From the NCBI RefSeq assembly GCF_003369915.1, contig NC_046676.1, positions 7,781,501 through 7,845,500 of the forward strand: 64,000 bases of DNA, written 5' to 3'. A program made the translations under genes and the position numbers. Positions 1 to 9,129 of this stretch are shown here, in pieces. This DNA comes from Drosophila miranda (taxonomy: Eukaryota > Arthropoda > Insecta > Diptera > Drosophilidae). The notes under the pieces are model-generated. The model searched no databases and was not told the origin of the DNA. It was given only the letters and a program-made list of their open reading frames with translations. The first letter of the stretch is position 1; every line of letters begins with the position of its first letter.

Positions 1-40
1 CGCATTTAATAACTTAAGTATCTAGTTGAAGATTTGTATT

Positions 41-1981
41 TTATGAGTGAGTGTTGGCTGCCTCGTTTGGAAGAAAATATGGGGGCTCGGCTGCTGGTTT
101 TGGGAAACGGCTTAGATAGCGTTCAAGTCTTAGAAATTTAATCGATATTAGGCGATTGTCGAACCACCATCCATTGATTTCATTGTGTATCATGCCAGCG
201 TCCTCCTCAGTTGCACATCGGATATAGACGCAGCACGACTGTATATCCAGTTGCACGTCACATATCTTACAGCGGGGTCCGACCTTCTCAATGATTGACT
301 CCACGATGGACTGCTTCAAGTTGGGTTGTTCGACTTCTGTCAAATCAAACATGTGTCTGACCTTCAGACAGGGTGTCGGTGGGTTCGCAATTTTGTTTGA
401 ATTATCGAGTGCGGAAATCTGCCACTTCTTGCCCAATTCATTTTTCTCCAAGTTCCGGTTCCAGGCAATGGTGCGCAGTGTCTTCCCGTCTCGTAAGGCC
501 ATGCCGAACAGCACCCGACTATCGATCTTCTCCAACATCTTGATGGCTTTATTCCAATACGAAAGTTGCTTAGAGCGTTTCTCCGAAGGCACAAGCTTTT
601 CCTGTAGCTGGTTCAATGTCAGTTCAGGGCTTTCAGACTGCAAGCTCTGGTTTTTCAGTTCTTGTATGATGTCTTTTGTTAATTGGTCCACAGCAACCAG
701 GGCTTTCTTTTGTTGCATGCGATACACTACTATGCCAAAATAGACCATGAGGACGCCGAATACCACCAGAATGAGAGTACCCATTACTGCAAAAAAGCGT
801 TTAATTTTCTTAAATACAACGCACTTGAGAGGCAGATTTGGTTCAGACAGTTCAAAGTAAGAGCCCTGTTCCAGAGTATCGGCCGAGCCCGTTGTACCCA
901 AAATGTTTATCATCCATTGCGGATTCTCCGAGATTAGGTATTGAATGGCCAGAAGATTGCTCTGCATATTCGCCCTTGGAGTCTTGCTATTAATGACTAG
1001 CTCGCTGACAAACTCGCTCACGTCAAGGCTTGGCGACTGGCTGGCATCTGTACAGTGATGGAGCCTGGCTCGCTCGTTCAAACGCTTAAAAAGTTCCTCA
1101 CTCATGAGCAACAAACTCTTTAAAGATTCTTTTCCTATGCAGTGCACCTTCTCGGTGGCCGATTGCAAGTCATTTTGGTTACACAATGTATACTTCAATG
1201 CTGTTTTGTCCATGGGGCTCTGATCAAATTTCTTGCTCGTATAGAGGACTGTAATTATTGCCAGAAATATCACCAAGAGACCAATCAGCATTTGTGGTAT
1301 GATGTATTGTCTAATATCGGGGTTTTTAAAAAACGACTTAAGATCGGATAAGACGAAACGTTTAAATTTTCCATTCCTTGGTTGCGGTATCCTCGACATT
1401 TGAGCAGCGTGCGTGACTTTGGGACTGATCTTCCTCTGCAGTGTTGTGTCCCGAAAGCTTAGCAATCTATTAACCACGCCTCCATCTGAAATTTTTACTT
1501 TTCCACTCTGCTTGGCATAGCTGTTGGACGAGTCAATCGAGAAGGGCATGGAGCACTGTGGGCGGTATGTGCCATTCATATTCATATTGTGCGGCATGCA
1601 CTCACTGTCGTAATTGGGTGCCACAACAGGTGGTGGGGCATACATCTTGGAAGGCGACATTTGCAGTGTGTTTAAATCGGGCTCGTCGTAGTTACGCTGG
1701 TTAAATACTGAAGGATTTCTGCACAATTCAATGTCGTTGTTGTTGTCTACAGCAGACAAACGCTGTGGATATTTAAATATAGGTTGCTCGCGCTGCTCTG
1801 GAGAGTACAGGGCATACTTGGTACTTCTTCTCTTTAGTTTCTCCGCCTTTTTGTGTTTTTTTAACTTTTGAATTAAAACCGCTCTGGTTGTTTCCGTCAC
1901 AGGAGTGCTTGGAAATCCGCATTGAATCAGCTTTCTATGCAGATCGAGGTCGCTCAGGCTGCTTAAGCTTTCCGTTGACAT
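41..1981 (-). CDS. MAN1: MAN1, LEM-domain inner nuclear membrane protein
   Basis: Single-exon 646-residue protein. Visible in order: an N-terminal LEM domain (about residues 1-45, starting [16 protein letters not shown]), a Ser/Pro-rich basic nucleoplasmic stretch, transmembrane segment 1 (about 227-248), a lumenal domain rich in charged residues with several Cys, transmembrane segment 2 (about 397-420), a winged-helix MSC-type region, and a C-terminal RRM/UHM-like fold (about 575-635). This is the MAN1/LEMD3 architecture. LEM domains bind BAF at the inner nuclear membrane, and the C-terminal region of MAN1 restrains SMAD/BMP signalling; these roles are family knowledge. The start is the first ATG of the LEM domain. 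Sixteen bases upstream lies a pyrimidine-rich acceptor (exon begins at 1997), so a 5'UTR intron is likely. Identification is strong; length and domain order are complete with no frame breaks. Confidence 0.95.
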   Translation of the reverse strand: MSTESLSSLSDLDLHRKLIQCGFPSTPVTETTRAVLIQKLKKHKKAEKLKRRSTKYALYSPEQREQPIFKYPQRLSAVDNNNDIELCRNPSVFNQRNYDEPDLNTLQMSPSKMYAPPPVVAPNYDSECMPHNMNMNGTYRPQCSMPFSIDSSNSYAKQSGKVKISDGGVVNRLLSFRDTTLQRKISPKVTHAAQMSRIPQPRNGKFKRFVLSDLKSFFKNPDIRQYIIPQMLIGLLVIFLAIITVLYTSKKFDQSPMDKTALKYTLCNQNDLQSATEKVHCIGKESLKSLLLMSEELFKRLNERARLHHCTDASQSPSLDVSEFVSELVINSKTPRANMQSNLLAIQYLISENPQWMINILGTTGSADTLEQGSYFELSEPNLPLKCVVFKKIKRFFAVMGTLILVVFGVLMVYFGIVVYRMQQKKALVAVDQLTKDIIQELKNQSLQSESPELTLNQLQEKLVPSEKRSKQLSYWNKAIKMLEKIDSRVLFGMALRDGKTLRTIAWNRNLEKNELGKKWQISALDNSNKIANPPTPCLKVRHMFDLTEVEQPNLKQSIVESIIEKVGPRCKICDVQLDIQSCCVYIRCATEEDAGMIHNEINGWWFDNRLISIKFLRLERYLSRFPKPAAEPPYFLPNEAANTHS

Positions 1982-3856
1982 TTTAGGTATATGTTATCTG
2001 TAAGAAGAAATAGTAAATGGTATATGTGAGTGTTGTTCTAATGCTAAAAAAATAAGTGTTTTAGATTTTGGCATACTTCAGCAGAGATATGTTAACATAT
2101 TTATGCATGTATGTCCGCATGTACACTTGGGCAGACAACTGAGTTAAATTGGTATTAATTGCTTAAATCCACATAGGATCCGATGAAGTTATGTATATTG
2201 ATGTGGATAAAAACTCAAAAGTCGCTTCAACCAAAATATTCCTCAAAACTATTTATAGTTTCACAAACATCGAAGCGAGTGTTCATGCACTTGGAAGATA
2301 ACATACATACACAAATACACGTGGACTGGAAGAGTTGAACATATGAGTTAATCACATAAATCTATACTTTGCAAAATATAAATTGTTAATTACATAAAAT
2401 ATAAACTAAAACTGTAATTTGTTTTCAAGCAACAGTTTCAAACACCATATTTTGATTACAAATTCATACGGCACTTACTAAATCATTCAGTCAAGGGTGC
2501 GGCGTCAAATGCATTTCAATGGAACACATGAATTGAAATAATTCTCGCAACATCGATGTTATACCCTGCTATCGGTGGAAATAGCTATAATATTAATCAC
2601 GAGTGAAGTAAGTGGTAGCTTACTGAAGCTAATGGTTTCATTAATGCTGCTTATTATTATTGCAATACTTTTTAATTTTCTTTAGTTATACTTATAATGG
2701 TTTAATTTGTGTTATCTACTTCAGTATTCATAGTATAAATGTATAGATTTATTTCACAATATAGTTATTTATATATTTTTTATTCCACCTAAATTCGTGT
2801 CAACCTAACTATGAGGTTGGTGAGACCAGATATATGGACATGATGGGAAAATCAAGAGGTTTGAGCAAGAGAAACATATATTCTAGTTTGGATACGTAGT
2901 CGAGCTGGTTGCAGCAAGAATTATAGTTTACAAAAATGATTTAGCTAGATGTGGCATCGGTAAGTATCGTTTTGGCAGAAATTGTGCTACAGCTGTTTGA
3001 TTGATGGCATTGTGGAGATGGGTAGCAACACGGATTTATCCTTGTGTCTCACGTATCTCTGTCTTTCGGTCTAGATTTGATTTAAAGTCTAGTGTAAACG
3101 ATCCTTAGAAGATTTTTGTATCAGAATTGCAGAAAGTATTTAGGCAGGCTCCGGTTTTCACTTGCACAAAAATTTTGTGATCAACTTTTGAAAAACTTGC
3201 CCGTAACATGCGCGTAACTGAACATCTGGGTAAAGAAAACTGTTTTCCGCCACCTATAATTCAAAATGTAAAATGCAATTTAATTTTTTACTCACTGTTC
3301 GTCAGACATTTTAAATACACAGTTAATGCATCTAAGATGTCTTGATCTTCTTAAATCGCGCATTTTCTGTAAAGGTAAAGGAAAACCGAAGACTGCCCGA
3401 ATGTATACAAAACCAGCCATGTTTTGTTTCAACCATTCCATTTCGGATGTTTACTTGTTTTCACATTCGTGGCGTGTATATCGCACAGGGTCGCACAGAA
3501 AGCGATGGCAAACTATCGGCAGGGGCCAATCCGTTTTCTTGAAATGTAGATACATTTATGTGTGTTTGTGGCTTAAGAATTAAAATATTGTATGCCTTTT
3601 GCAAAGGTAAATATAGGCAACATCCAAGTTAAATTCAAACAAAAAATTATTGCGGAACATTAGCACGATTCGTTTTTAAAATATTATCGGCTGAAAAACA
3701 GTGTGCCTAAATGTATATACACATATTTTTAAAATCATTTGGGCCTTAAGACAAGTGCACACATACGTACATGCGTATTAAATACAAAACGGCTATAAAC
3801 ACGATGATTTAAACGGAATAATACAATTGTACCTAAAATACGTTTATTAATTTCAG
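1982..3856. other. MAN1-Chip divergent intergenic region with 5'UTR introns
   Basis: About 1.9 kb between two divergently transcribed genes. On the minus strand a clear acceptor ends at 1998 just before the MAN1 start. On the plus strand an acceptor at 3852-3856 precedes the Chip start, so both genes probably have noncoding first exons in here. The sequence is AT-rich with ACAT-type simple repeats near 2100 and 3720-3770. A perfect MEF2-type site (YTAWWWWTAR) sits at 2249-2258. No protein-coding signal or recognisable repeat was found in the rest. Confidence 0.6.
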
Positions 3857-3866
3857 GCCGAACCGC

Positions 3867-3902
3867 ATGTCCTTAAATAATTACTGTAGGCATGAATCGT
3901 AG
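3867..3902 (+). promoter_or_regulatory. Upstream ORF overlapping the Chip start codon
   Basis: In the exon that carries the Chip start, an ATG at 3867 opens an 11-codon frame that ends with TAG at 3900-3902. It runs past the Chip ATG at 3892 in another frame. The uORF lies downstream of the splice acceptor at 3856, so it is in any mRNA using that acceptor. Ribosomes that initiate here could not simply reinitiate at the Chip ATG except by backing up; leaky scanning would be needed. That is inference from position only. Confidence 0.6.
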
Positions 3903-5628
3903 AGGTTTAAATTCTGGAAATACGATGTCTTCTCAATCAAATATTGACGACGGTAGCTGGAAAGGAGTTTCTGAGGGTGGATCTATGTTGCCCACGTCGA
4001 ACTCGTCAGCTCTGAATCCTGATGGGAGCAACCAGAGTGGGTTTTCACAAGGAGGATTGCCGTACAACTCGGGTGGCAATCCATATCCACCTGCTGGCCA
4101 ATCCTCTCCCGCTGGAAATCAGTCTTTAGTGTTTCAAAACTCTAATCAACCTGGATCGAATACACCTCAATATACCTCTTCACCTGCACCCTCGGGGTCA
4201 TCCACGCCGGGTCCTGTTGGCTCACAGAACATTCCTGGGAACTATCCACAGTCGGCGACAGCTGGAAACTTCAATGGTCCTGTGGGAGGACCCTTTGGAT
4301 CGCCATCATCTGGCTTGGGCCAGTTCAGTCGACCAGCCAGTTCGGGCACTCCCTTCAACAGCGGACAGGCTGGCCACTTTTCATCGCCCACGGTCTTTGG
4401 AGTGGGCGGTCAATTCAACCCAATGCCACCAGCATCTCCCTTCGGTCACGGAGGGAATCACCCCATGATGGGCGGTCCCCAGCAAATGGACCGAATTGAT
4501 CAAGGCTTTAGGAGGCACAACTCGTACTTCAGTCACACCGAGCACCGAGTATTCGAGCTAAACAAACGCCTTCAGCAGCGGAACGAAGAAAGCGACAATT
4601 GCTGGTGGGACTCATTCACAACGGAGTTTTTCGAGGACGATGCCAGATTGACAATCCTGTTTTGCCTGGAAGACGGACCAAAAAGGTATACGATTGGCCG
4701 AACACTCATCCCGCGCTTCTTCCGAAGCATATATGAAGGCGGAGTGTCTGACTTGTACTTTCAATTGAAGCACGCTAAGGAGTCATTTCACAATACGTCT
4801 ATAACCCTGGACTGTGATCAGTGCACGGTAATAACTCAACATGGCAAGCCGTTTTTTACGAAAGTATGTGCTGATGCCAGGCTGATCTTGGAGTTCATGT
4901 ATGACGACTATATGCGCATCAAGTCTTGGCATATGACCATTAAGGGACACAGGGAACTCATTCCAAGATCCGTGATTGGCACCTCGCTTCCCCCCGATCC
5001 GATGCTTCTAGATCAAATCACTAAGAACATTACAAGAGCTGGCATAACCAACTCAACACTAAATTATCTACGATTATGTGTTATACTTGAACCGATGCAG
5101 GAGCTAATGTCTCGCCACAAGGCCTATGCACTCAGTCCACGGGACTGCCTGAAGACAACTTTATTTCAAAAATGGCAGCGTATGGTAGCACCGCCGGGCA
5201 AAAAAGATCCCCAAAGGCCGCCCAATAAACGGCGCAAGCGGAAAGGCTCCAACTCGGGCGGCGGGGCCAATAATGCAAACACTCCGCCTGTGACAAATCA
5301 GAAGCGATCACCCTCTGGGCCCAGCTTTTCCCTCTCCTCGCAAGATGTAATGGTTGTGGGTGAGCCCACCCTGATGGGCGGGGAGTTTGGAGAGGAGGAT
5401 GAGCGGTTGATAACGCGGCTGGAGAACACGCAATATGACGGTACCAATGCCGTGGAGCACGATAATCACACCGGATTCGGTCACGCCGACTCGCCCATCT
5501 CTGGCTCGAATCCGTGGAGTATTGACCGAGCGGGAAATATTCCAGCCAGTCCCGGCAACGGTGCTGCGCCGCAGAACAACGCGAATATATCTGATATAGA
5601 TAAAAAGAGCCCCATTGTATCGCAATAG
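3892..5628 (+). CDS. Chi: Chip, LIM-domain-binding transcription cofactor (LDB)
   Basis: Single coding exon of 578 residues. The first 200 residues are Gly/Ser/Pro/Asn-rich low complexity. The conserved LDB homodimerisation domain follows (about 205-430, starting near HRVFELNKRLQQRNEE). Next is a basic nuclear localisation cluster (NKRRKRKG, about 447-455), and then the LIM-interaction domain (about 480-515, core DVMVVGEPTLMGGEFGEEDE). Chip binds LIM-homeodomain proteins such as Apterous and LMO proteins and bridges enhancers to promoters in the nucleus (family knowledge). The start is the first ATG of the conserved N-terminus; an overlapping uORF precedes it. Poly(A) signals lie at 5634-5639 and 5696-5701, just past the stop. 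The reading is complete and unbroken. Confidence 0.96.
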   Translation: MNRRGLNSGNTMSSQSNIDDGSWKGVSEGGSMLPTSNSSALNPDGSNQSGFSQGGLPYNSGGNPYPPAGQSSPAGNQSLVFQNSNQPGSNTPQYTSSPAPSGSSTPGPVGSQNIPGNYPQSATAGNFNGPVGGPFGSPSSGLGQFSRPASSGTPFNSGQAGHFSSPTVFGVGGQFNPMPPASPFGHGGNHPMMGGPQQMDRIDQGFRRHNSYFSHTEHRVFELNKRLQQRNEESDNCWWDSFTTEFFEDDARLTILFCLEDGPKRYTIGRTLIPRFFRSIYEGGVSDLYFQLKHAKESFHNTSITLDCDQCTVITQHGKPFFTKVCADARLILEFMYDDYMRIKSWHMTIKGHRELIPRSVIGTSLPPDPMLLDQITKNITRAGITNSTLNYLRLCVILEPMQELMSRHKAYALSPRDCLKTTLFQKWQRMVAPPGKKDPQRPPNKRRKRKGSNSGGGANNANTPPVTNQKRSPSGPSFSLSSQDVMVVGEPTLMGGEFGEEDERLITRLENTQYDGTNAVEHDNHTGFGHADSPISGSNPWSIDRAGNIPASPGNGAAPQNNANISDIDKKSPIVSQ

Positions 5629-5633
5629 AAGTT

Positions 5634-5701
5634 AATAAAACATATTTCGCTATATTGTCAAATGTATTTTCATACTTGCATGTAAAAAATATTTAAATAA
5701 A
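5634..5701 (+). terminator. Chip poly(A) signals
   Basis: Two AATAAA hexamers at 5634-5639 and 5696-5701 follow the Chip stop codon by 5 and 67 bases. The second, in an AT-rich setting, is the likelier one in use. This is a positional inference only. Confidence 0.5.
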
Positions 5702-6589
5702 GCTTTCAAGTTTTAGGAAATGTATATAAGACATACATACATACAAATACATACATATAAATATATATAATTACACTTAAGCTGTCTTACTCTACACACT
5801 ATTATATAATTGTAGCGTAGGAACTACTTCTGTCTTGACTGCCTTTCAAAGTAATTTGTGTTTTAGTAAAGCAGAACTTTTAAGCACAACGCTCTAAATA
5901 TTTTAAGTAACTTTATTTGCTCATACCAAGGGCTGTCGACAGCCGCATTGGGGCTCTTAGGGGCCCTTCTACATTGATAATTCAACGCAACGCAACGCAA
6001 CGTAATCGGGCCAAGAGGAGACGGGCCCGGGATAGTTTCCTCGACAGACCAGACCCCGTTTCGATGGCCCAGCATGTATCCTGACTAGATATTCTTAGAT
6101 TTTTTGTTTTATGTAACATTGCTTTTAGCCATTTTCGAATCGATTAAGCTTTGCTTCTGCTGAGATTCGATCCGAATCGCAATCTATGATTGAGGCGACA
6201 AGTATAAAGGATATTGTTTCTAGAGCAGAGCCAAAGATCACAGCAAGATTGTATCTTGAAAGTAAAAGTATCTCCTAATGGAAGTTTTCTGTTAATTCTT
6301 TCGTATTTTGTGTTAGCTTAGATGATAAATTCTTATTTAGATAATAGAGTATTTAGTGTAGTAAAATCGCTCATCTGGCATGGGTGGTTTTTTTCCAGCG
6401 ACAAGTACTATTTCCGTCTCATTTGAGATTTCGATTCCTATCCGTACCTTGATGGTGACTACGCGGAGATATTTTTTAATGGCATTCGAGGTCCAGCCTC
6501 TTTTGCGCATGCACGAATAAATGGGATACACAGTTTCTGGCTCTCGTTCAGATATACAGTCACACAGTCGCGTATTCGAAGGAGTAGTA
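5702..6589. other. Intergenic, Chip to chemosensory protein gene
   Basis: No gene seen. It holds ACAT simple repeats at 5730-5770 and a short ACGCA pentamer array at about 5983-6003. Short open frames on the minus strand (5863-6075 and 6337-6531) show no recognisable domain, and I do not support them as genes. The last 100 bases must hold the promoter of the next gene, but no TATA box is evident. Confidence 0.5.
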
Positions 6590-7007
6590 ATGCTTTCACT
6601 AAATAAAAATCAGGCGCAGTTTTTGGTTCTTTATTTTATTTTCTTCATCATTTTTATTTCCTCAAAGGCCCAAGCCGAAGAGAGAAATATTAACAAGCTG
6701 CTGAATAACCAGGTCGTGGTCAGTCGCCAAATAATGTGCATTCTTGAGAAGAGCGAATGCGACCAATTGGGGCAGCAACTTAAAGGTAGCGTATAACATC
6801 TGTAGACATCGAAAAGCTGCGACGCTACATTCACAATATTTTATTCAATCATAACCATTCGCAGCTGCTCTGCCAGAAGTTATCACCAGGAAATGCAGAA
6901 ACTGTTCGCCTCAACAAGCTCAAAAGGCGCAAAAGCTAACAACATTTTTACAAACAAGATACCCCGATGTCTGGGCAATGCTTATAAGGAAATATCAAAG
7001 TGTCTAA
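6590..7007 (+). CDS. Chemosensory protein (OS-D / CSP family), 112 residues
   Basis: Two exons, 6590-6785 and 6865-7007, joined across a 79-base GT-AG intron in phase 1. The protein starts with a hydrophobic signal peptide (about residues 7-30, ending near KAQA). It has the exact CSP cysteine spacing C-X6-C-X18-C-X2-C, and the intron falls between the second and third cysteines. It ends with the family's TRYPDVW-type helix. CSPs are small secreted alpha-helical carriers of hydrophobic ligands. The intron position after a Lys codon is the usual one for insect CSP genes. It is probably the ortholog of a CSP gene known beside Chip in melanogaster, but I give no symbol. A second family member, PebIII, lies 5 kb downstream on the other strand. 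Confidence 0.88.
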
Positions 7008-7355
7008 ATATACCACACAGGCTATTTATACCCATGAATTCAAAAATAAAATCGTAGTATCGAAAAATTGCCACATTACTTCTGTATTCTGTTGTGCTCT
7101 TTGTGTATGGCAGGGTCTGTTCGGGGTCTGGCACGTACAACGTCCTTGCATTTGGCTTTGTGATCATTGGTTGCTGCTTCCGAGGTAACATTCCCCAGAT
7201 CCTGATGTGGTTCGGCATGCCACAAAAAATTAATCTAACCCCGTTTAAACAAACAAGATAAAGTGATACAACTTTTGTACACATGAATGTATATTTTCTT
7301 CTTATTATTATTATATAAAATCTATAAATTTATATATGCATTTAAAGACAATTAA
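7008..7355. other. Short convergent intergenic spacer
   Basis: About 350 bases between the stop of the chemosensory gene and the stop of the MADF gene, which converge. It is AT-rich, with a TTATTATTAT run near 7300. No gene or recognisable repeat was seen. Confidence 0.4.
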
Positions 7356-8426
7356 TTATTTACTGTGACTATCAACATAAACTGTTGCATTATCTACGCC
7401 CAAGAACTGGTGTATACTCAATGTGGAGAGCATTTTCATCTGGCCCTGATAGAGAACATCAGCGATTATTTTCTCCGCATATATAGCTTGGGTGGATTCC
7501 ATGGAACGCAGCTTGTGGGCAATAATTTTTCCGAAATTCGAGAAGTGATCGTCGAGCTGGTGGTCGGCACTCTTGAGCGCCAACGAAAACAACCGCTCAA
7601 AGTCTATTGTAGATATATCCGCTCGAAACTTGGCTGCGGGCACCACGACTTCATTATCGTCGGATACTTGAGATGATAGGGAAGAAGAGCGCTTTCGACT
7701 TATTTTGTTCGGTTTTTGTTGGATGGCGGCCTGGACTGGCCTGGCCTGCTCGGAATCTATTTGTTTGGGAATATCGGGTAGGGATTTTCTTCGTTCCGAA
7801 ATAACCCGGCTGTCGGACGATGTCATGACAATTTCCACCTCCTTGATAGTAGCCCCTGAGGGATGGTTGTTGTTGGCATTGACTGTTTGAATACTGATAA
7901 TAGGGTCAGCAGTGCATGCAGCAGATGCATCCTCGAATAAATATTCGGTTGCACAGTTTTTGGGTGATAACTTTTGATTATCCGCTTTTTGTGGCTTTGG
8001 CAGACTCTCGGCATCGGATAGTTCTTCACAGTTTTCCGCCGGGATTAAAGTTACAGTGCTCTCGGAATATTGTTGCTGCAGCGGGGGGTTATCGTGACGC
8101 TTTGTCTTTTTATCAGGAATTTCTTCGTCTTTTAGGAACATAAGCGACTCAAAATATCGCCGCTTGGGACAGTAGGGCTCAAATTTTTCGCCTTTCTTTT
8201 TAATTTCATTACATTTTCTTAATTGATGACGAAATGCACACCGCAGATTGTTTATCTTTTGCTTTGTTCTTTCCACATTGTAAATCTCTCCATGCTTAGT
8301 CGCCACTTCTATTAGCTTCATGTAAGCCTCCTGTCGTTTGCTCCTGTTTCTGAAGTCCACGGAATCCGCTTTCCATAAGCACGGATTCACTTTGTATTCC
8401 TCTATGAAATCGTCGATAAAATCCAT
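7356..8426 (-). CDS. MADF-BESS domain putative transcription regulator
   Basis: Single exon, 356 residues. Residues about 5-98 form a MADF (Myb/SANT-like, Adf-1) DNA-binding domain: FIDDFIEEYKVNPCLWK, then NNLRCAFRHQL and the YFESLMFL end. The middle is a polar linker rich in Ser, Glu and Lys with basic patches (KRKRS-like) that could be nuclear localisation signals. Near the C-terminus (about 290-335) is a BESS-type helix pair (FERLFSLALKSADHQLDDHF), the protein-interaction module that goes with MADF in Drosophila. The family includes Adf1, Dip3 and Stonewall relatives; targets of this member cannot be read from sequence. The start is the only ATG that gives the full MADF domain. Confidence 0.88.
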   Translation of the reverse strand: MDFIDDFIEEYKVNPCLWKADSVDFRNRSKRQEAYMKLIEVATKHGEIYNVERTKQKINNLRCAFRHQLRKCNEIKKKGEKFEPYCPKRRYFESLMFLKDEEIPDKKTKRHDNPPLQQQYSESTVTLIPAENCEELSDAESLPKPQKADNQKLSPKNCATEYLFEDASAACTADPIISIQTVNANNNHPSGATIKEVEIVMTSSDSRVISERRKSLPDIPKQIDSEQARPVQAAIQQKPNKISRKRSSSLSSQVSDDNEVVVPAAKFRADISTIDFERLFSLALKSADHQLDDHFSNFGKIIAHKLRSMESTQAIYAEKIIADVLYQGQMKMLSTLSIHQFLGVDNATVYVDSHSK

Positions 8427-9062
8427 TTTTGTTTACGAAAACAGCATTCAACTTAGCCCAAAATGTATGTTTGTATATGTATATGCTGTTTGTGTGCCAA
8501 CACAACGTAAAAAAAATAAATTGGAACAAATAGAAATGAAAAATAACAATCGGTATCACTAATACCCTGTGCACACTGAGCACATCCTCGGAGAACGGTG
8601 GGATTTTTGGACAGATGTGAAACACCCACTGGCATCCAACATCCCCTATCCGTCAAAAAGCACCTGATGAGCATTAGAAGGAGCAGCAGAAATGAGAGGA
8701 GGAGCACGAAGGAGAAACCCAAATTCCAAGCCACGCTGCTTCAAATTTTGTTATAAAAGAGTGTGGGTTGTCGTCGCCAGAAATTTATTTTCGCGCGAGC
8801 GAAGCGGTTGTGCAGGTTGCTTGCCCCTAGGTTATTTGTAGAGTTTGATTATATTCCCAATTTATTCATTATAAGCTGTTTTTTTCCCCGTAGATGGGCT
8901 CTGTGAGAAAAGGCAATAAACAAAATATTCGTGTAATTTCATATATTTATAACGCACAGATATTTTAAATTCAATTTAATCTTGCGATACATCGATTTCA
9001 ATTATAAAAGGAGTATTTTAGGACTCGATATTTCTGGTATTGAATAGCCTTACTTTTCTACT
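8427..9062. other. Divergent intergenic region, MADF gene to HSPC300
   Basis: About 640 bases between divergent start codons. A TATAAAAG-like string near 8752-8759 and a CG-rich stretch at about 8790-8810 may mark a promoter for one of the two genes, but I cannot assign it. An ACAT/ATGT-rich stretch lies near 8465-8495. No coding signal was seen. Confidence 0.35.
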
Positions 9063-9073
9063 TGGTCACACTG
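9063..9073 (+). promoter_or_regulatory. Ohler motif 1 (M1BP-type) core promoter element of HSPC300
   Basis: TGGTCACACTG matches the motif 1 consensus YGGTCACACTR exactly and lies 57 bases upstream of the HSPC300 ATG. Motif 1 marks broad, TATA-less promoters of housekeeping genes in Drosophila (established knowledge), which fits a ubiquitous WAVE-complex subunit. Confidence 0.7.
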
Positions 9074-9129
9074 TCACATTCACACCCACATTCAAGAAAT
9101 AAAGAAAATAAACATTTTAAGATATAAAA

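Noticed and set aside
291-743. Plus-strand open frame of 150 codons
   Set aside because: It is the antisense shadow of the MAN1 coding exon and shows no domain.
5308-5625. Minus-strand open frame of 105 codons
   Set aside because: Antisense shadow of the Chip C-terminus.
6337-6531. Minus-strand open frame of 64 codons upstream of the first chemosensory gene
   Set aside because: No family, no splice partners and no supporting promoter; its composition does not stand out enough.
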